Below, piece after piece: positions 61,648 to 64,000 of a stretch of 64,000 bases of DNA. This stretch comes from Streptomyces sp. NBC_01217 (lineage in GTDB: Bacteria > Actinomycetota > Actinomycetes > Streptomycetales > Streptomycetaceae), in the NCBI RefSeq assembly GCF_035994185.1, contig NZ_CP108538.1, forward strand, positions 496,001-560,000, written 5' to 3'. Position 1 is the stretch's first letter, and each line of letters begins with the position of its first letter. The notes under the pieces are model-generated. The model did no database searches, was not told the DNA's origin, and saw only the letters and a list, made by a program, of their open reading frames with translations. Both the position numbers and the translations under genes were made by a program.

Positions 61648-64000
61648 TCACTTGGTGAGGGTGAGGGTGTCGATGTCGAACAGGGAGCCCGCGCCGCCGG
61701 CGAAGGAGAGGAACAGCGCTCCAGAGGCGGTGGTGTCCGTCAGGGCGGTGGAGACGGTGGTGAAGGTCTCCCAGCCGCCGGTGGGCTGGACAGCGACGGA
61801 GCCGAGCAGTACGCCGGTCGCCGATCCAGATCGGATCTGGATGGTGCCGCCCGCGCCGGCCGAGGAGACCTTCGCGCTGAAGGTCTTGGTCCCGGCCGTG
61901 GGCACGGAGGCGTATCCCGCCCAGTCACCGTTCTCAATGAAGCCGAGCGTCTTGCCGCCGCTGGCCGGGGCGTGGTCGGCGATCTGGACGCCCTGGGAAG
62001 AGGTGTACGACTCCCCTTCCACCGTCTGGCCGGTGGCACCGCTGCCGGTGGTGAAGGTGAAGGCGTCCACGTCGAAGAGATTGCCCTGTCCCGTGGGGCC
62101 CTTGAAGACGAGGAACAACTCCGTCGTGCCGGCGGGCGTGTTGGCCAGGTTGGCGGAGACGTCGGTGAAGGTCTCCCAGCCGCCGGTCACCGGTACGGTC
62201 ATGGTGCCGAGCAGGGTGCCGGTGGCTGATCCGGTGCGTACCTCGATCGTGCCGCCGACGCCGCCGGAGGCAACCCGGGCCGTGATCTTGTTCGTGTTGC
62301 CCACCGCGTAGGGCTTGAAGGAGATCCAGTCGCCGTTGTCGGTGAAACCGACCGTGTTGCCGCCCTCGGCGGGGCCGTGAGCGGCCACCTGGATGCCGGA
62401 CTGGGCCGAGAAGTGTTCCGCCTGCCGGTGGCGGGGCTGGAGGACACGGACGCTGTGCGTGGTCAGTCCGGCGCCGTCGGTGTACTCGGCGTCGAAGACA
62501 CCGTAGAGGTTGGCGGCGCTGTCGTGCTCACCGTCGTTCGGCACGGCGATCGTACCGGTGCAGCCGTTCTTCGAGGTGATCGCGTGACGGTGCTCGTCAT
62601 GGCCCAGGAGATAGGTGACCTTGACCTTGGCGCAGTCGATGGCCCCGTCCTCGGGGTCGCTGATGGTGACCGAGAAGGGCACGGTGTCACCGAAGGAGAA
62701 CAGCTCACCGTCCTTGGGGCCGGTGAGATTGACGGTCGGCGCCGTGTTGCCCGCCGTCACCACCAGGCTCGCTGTGCCGGTGAGCCCCTCCGGGTCCCTG
62801 ACCGTCAGGGTCGGTCGGAAGGTCCCCGTGGTGGTATAGGTGTGCGACGGGTTGGCCGCGGTGGACGTGGAGCCGTCGCCGAAGTCCCAGGAGTGGGTGA
62901 GGGCTTTGCCCTCGGGGTCGGAGCTGCCCGCCGAGGAGAACTGGACGGTGAGCGGGACGGCTCCCGAGGTCTTGTCGGCGGCCGCGGCGGCGACCGGGTT
63001 GCGGTTGCTGCCGCCGATGTACTCGACCCGGTACAGGGCCTGGTTGTTGGAGCCGGTGCCGTAGTCGAGGACGTACAGCGCGCCGTCCGGGCCGAATGCC
63101 TGGTCCATGACCTGGGTGCCGGTCCAGGGGAATGCCTCGATGACGCCGGGGGTGCCGTCGGCCTTCACCTCGATGGCCTTGATCCACTTCCGGCCGTACT
63201 CACCGGCGAAGAAGCGGCCGTCGAGGGACTGCGGGAACTTCACATTCGAATTCAGGTTCGCGTCGTAGCGGTACACCGGTCCGCCCATGGGCGATTCCGA
63301 GCCGCCGCCGAACTCGGGCGGGGATCCGGCGTCGCCGCCGTACCTGATCCAGCTCGGCTTGGCCGGGGGCAGCGTGGCCTGACCGGTGTTGCGGAAGGAG
63401 TTGTTGGCCGGGCCGCCGGCGCAGTTGTACTTTGCCCCGGTGGGCCCGCTCGGGAAGGCGTACGCACCGTAGGTCTCGGTAGCGGTGTTCGTGCCGGTGC
63501 AATACGGCCAGCCGTAGTTGCCGGGGCCGGTGATGCGGTTGAACTCGACCTGGCCGGCGGGTCCGCGCCCGCCCCCGTCGGTGCCCCCGGCGTCGGGTCC
63601 GTAGTCACCGAGGTAGACGATGCCGGTGGCCTTGTCGACCGACATCCGGAAGGGGTTGCGGAAGCCCATCGCGTAGATCTCGGGGCGGGTCTGCGCCGTA
63701 CCGGGGGCGAAGAGGTTCCCGGCCGGGACGGTATAGCCGCCGGCGGCCGTGGGCTTGATCCTGAGGACCTTGCCGCGCAGGTCGTTGGTGTTGCCGGAGG
63801 AGCGCTGAGCGTCGAACTGCGGGTTCCGGTCGGTCCGTTCGTCGATCGGCGAGTAGCCGCTCGACTCGAACGGGTTGGTGTCGTCACCGGTGGTCAGATA
63901 GAGGTTCCCGGCGGCGTCGAAGTCGATGTCCCCGCCGACATGGCAGCACTGGCCTCGGTCGTTGGGCACTTCGAGGACGATCTTCTCGCTGGCCATGTCG
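61648..64000 (-). CDS. Secreted PQQ-type sugar dehydrogenase with PKD and CBM6 modules (5' partial)
   Basis: At least 782 residues; the 5' part lies outside the window. Glucose/sorbosone-dehydrogenase beta-propeller first (about 1-330: CCHVGGDIDFDAAGNLYL, YAMGFRNPFRMSVDKATG, VYLGDYGPDAGG, GNYGWPYC). Then a PKD domain (about 343-425, HSWDFGDGSTSTAANPSH), an Ig-like segment, and two CBM6 modules (about 540-660 and 665-782: GFTDNGDWISF, GFIENGDWAGY). It should oxidise sugars outside the cell using PQQ or a similar cofactor. Its stop overlaps the GTG of the GH99 fusion gene, so the two are translated together. Confidence 0.92.
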   Translation of the reverse strand, partial: DMASEKIVLEVPNDRGQCCHVGGDIDFDAAGNLYLTTGDDTNPFESSGYSPIDERTDRNPQFDAQRSSGNTNDLRGKVLRIKPTAAGGYTVPAGNLFAPGTAQTRPEIYAMGFRNPFRMSVDKATGIVYLGDYGPDAGGTDGGGRGPAGQVEFNRITGPGNYGWPYCTGTNTATETYGAYAFPSGPTGAKYNCAGGPANNSFRNTGQATLPPAKPSWIRYGGDAGSPPEFGGGSESPMGGPVYRYDANLNSNVKFPQSLDGRFFAGEYGRKWIKAIEVKADGTPGVIEAFPWTGTQVMDQAFGPDGALYVLDYGTGSNNQALYRVEYIGGSNRNPVAAAAADKTSGAVPLTVQFSSAGSSDPEGKALTHSWDFGDGSTSTAANPSHTYTTTGTFRPTLTVRDPEGLTGTASLVVTAGNTAPTVNLTGPKDGELFSFGDTVPFSVTISDPEDGAIDCAKVKVTYLLGHDEHRHAITSKNGCTGTIAVPNDGEHDSAANLYGVFDAEYTDGAGLTTHSVRVLQPRHRQAEHFSAQSGIQVAAHGPAEGGNTVGFTDNGDWISFKPYAVGNTNKITARVASGGVGGTIEVRTGSATGTLLGTMTVPVTGGWETFTDVSANLANTPAGTTELFLVFKGPTGQGNLFDVDAFTFTTGSGATGQTVEGESYTSSQGVQIADHAPASGGKTLGFIENGDWAGYASVPTAGTKTFSAKVSSAGAGGTIQIRSGSATGVLLGSVAVQPTGGWETFTTVSTALTDTTASGALFLSFAGGAGSLFDIDTLTLTK

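Overview
The window is a high-GC actinobacterial chromosome segment, almost certainly Streptomyces. The evidence is strong G/C bias at third codon positions, frequent GTG/TTG starts with GGAGG ribosome sites, and many lineage-typical families: conservon proteins, DUF742, DUF5988, a DUF6397-like protein, a streptogrisin-type protease, an LAxTG-anchored surface protein, a PAS-GAF-SpoIIE phosphatase and a SNF2/SWIM pair. No rRNA, tRNA or CRISPR array was seen. All calls come from reading translations; no database search was run.

Layout. 0-11 kb: the tail of a FdhF/YdeP-type oxidoreductase, an aldo/keto reductase-SRPBCC operon divergent from a LysR regulator, the divergent ohr/ohrR peroxide pair, a frameshifted gene, a DUF5988 protein, a small secreted protein, a streptogrisin-like protease with a LacI-type palindrome upstream, a MarR regulator, a decayed alcohol dehydrogenase, a GH25 lysozyme and an NADP/F420-reductase-like protein. 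11-20 kb: a radical-SAM-like protein with an unusual cysteine spacing, a Cys-rich pentapeptide protein, a GlcD-type FAD oxidase, a MITE-like palindromic element, a 3-hydroxyisobutyryl-CoA hydrolase cut by a late TGA, and a multidomain PP2C phosphatase. 20-32 kb: a sortase substrate, GNAT proteins, and two groups of conservon genes (a GTPase + roadblock pair, and a kinase-roadblock-DUF742 operon) separated by ArsR, LCP, TatA and TerD genes. 32-49 kb: mostly ordinary core metabolism, including a methyltransferase, MpaB-type oxygenase, MOSC protein, desaturase, SNF2/SWIM pair, phytase-like esterase, amino-acid permease with acetamidase/formamidase, a peptidoglycan amidase, and a GAF regulator followed by an aldehyde dehydrogenase.

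49.8-58.8 kb looks like a decayed integrative element. The last 59 bp of the aldehyde dehydrogenase region recur as a direct repeat (57/59 identical) 8.9 kb downstream. Just inside the left copy lies the C-terminal part of a tyrosine recombinase, broken by a transposase remnant that is itself interrupted by an IS3-family element whose orfB carries an in-frame amber codon. The cargo is a tightly overlapping operon of a GT2/GtrA protein, a GT39-type polytopic glycosyltransferase, an OmpR-type regulator and a histidine kinase, which suggests regulated cell-envelope glycosylation.

58.9-64 kb holds two large secreted carbohydrate-active proteins transcribed together: a PQQ-type sugar dehydrogenase with PKD and CBM6 modules (running off the window) and a ThuA-DUF1080-CBM6-GH99 fusion whose C-terminal domain matches endo-alpha-mannosidases.
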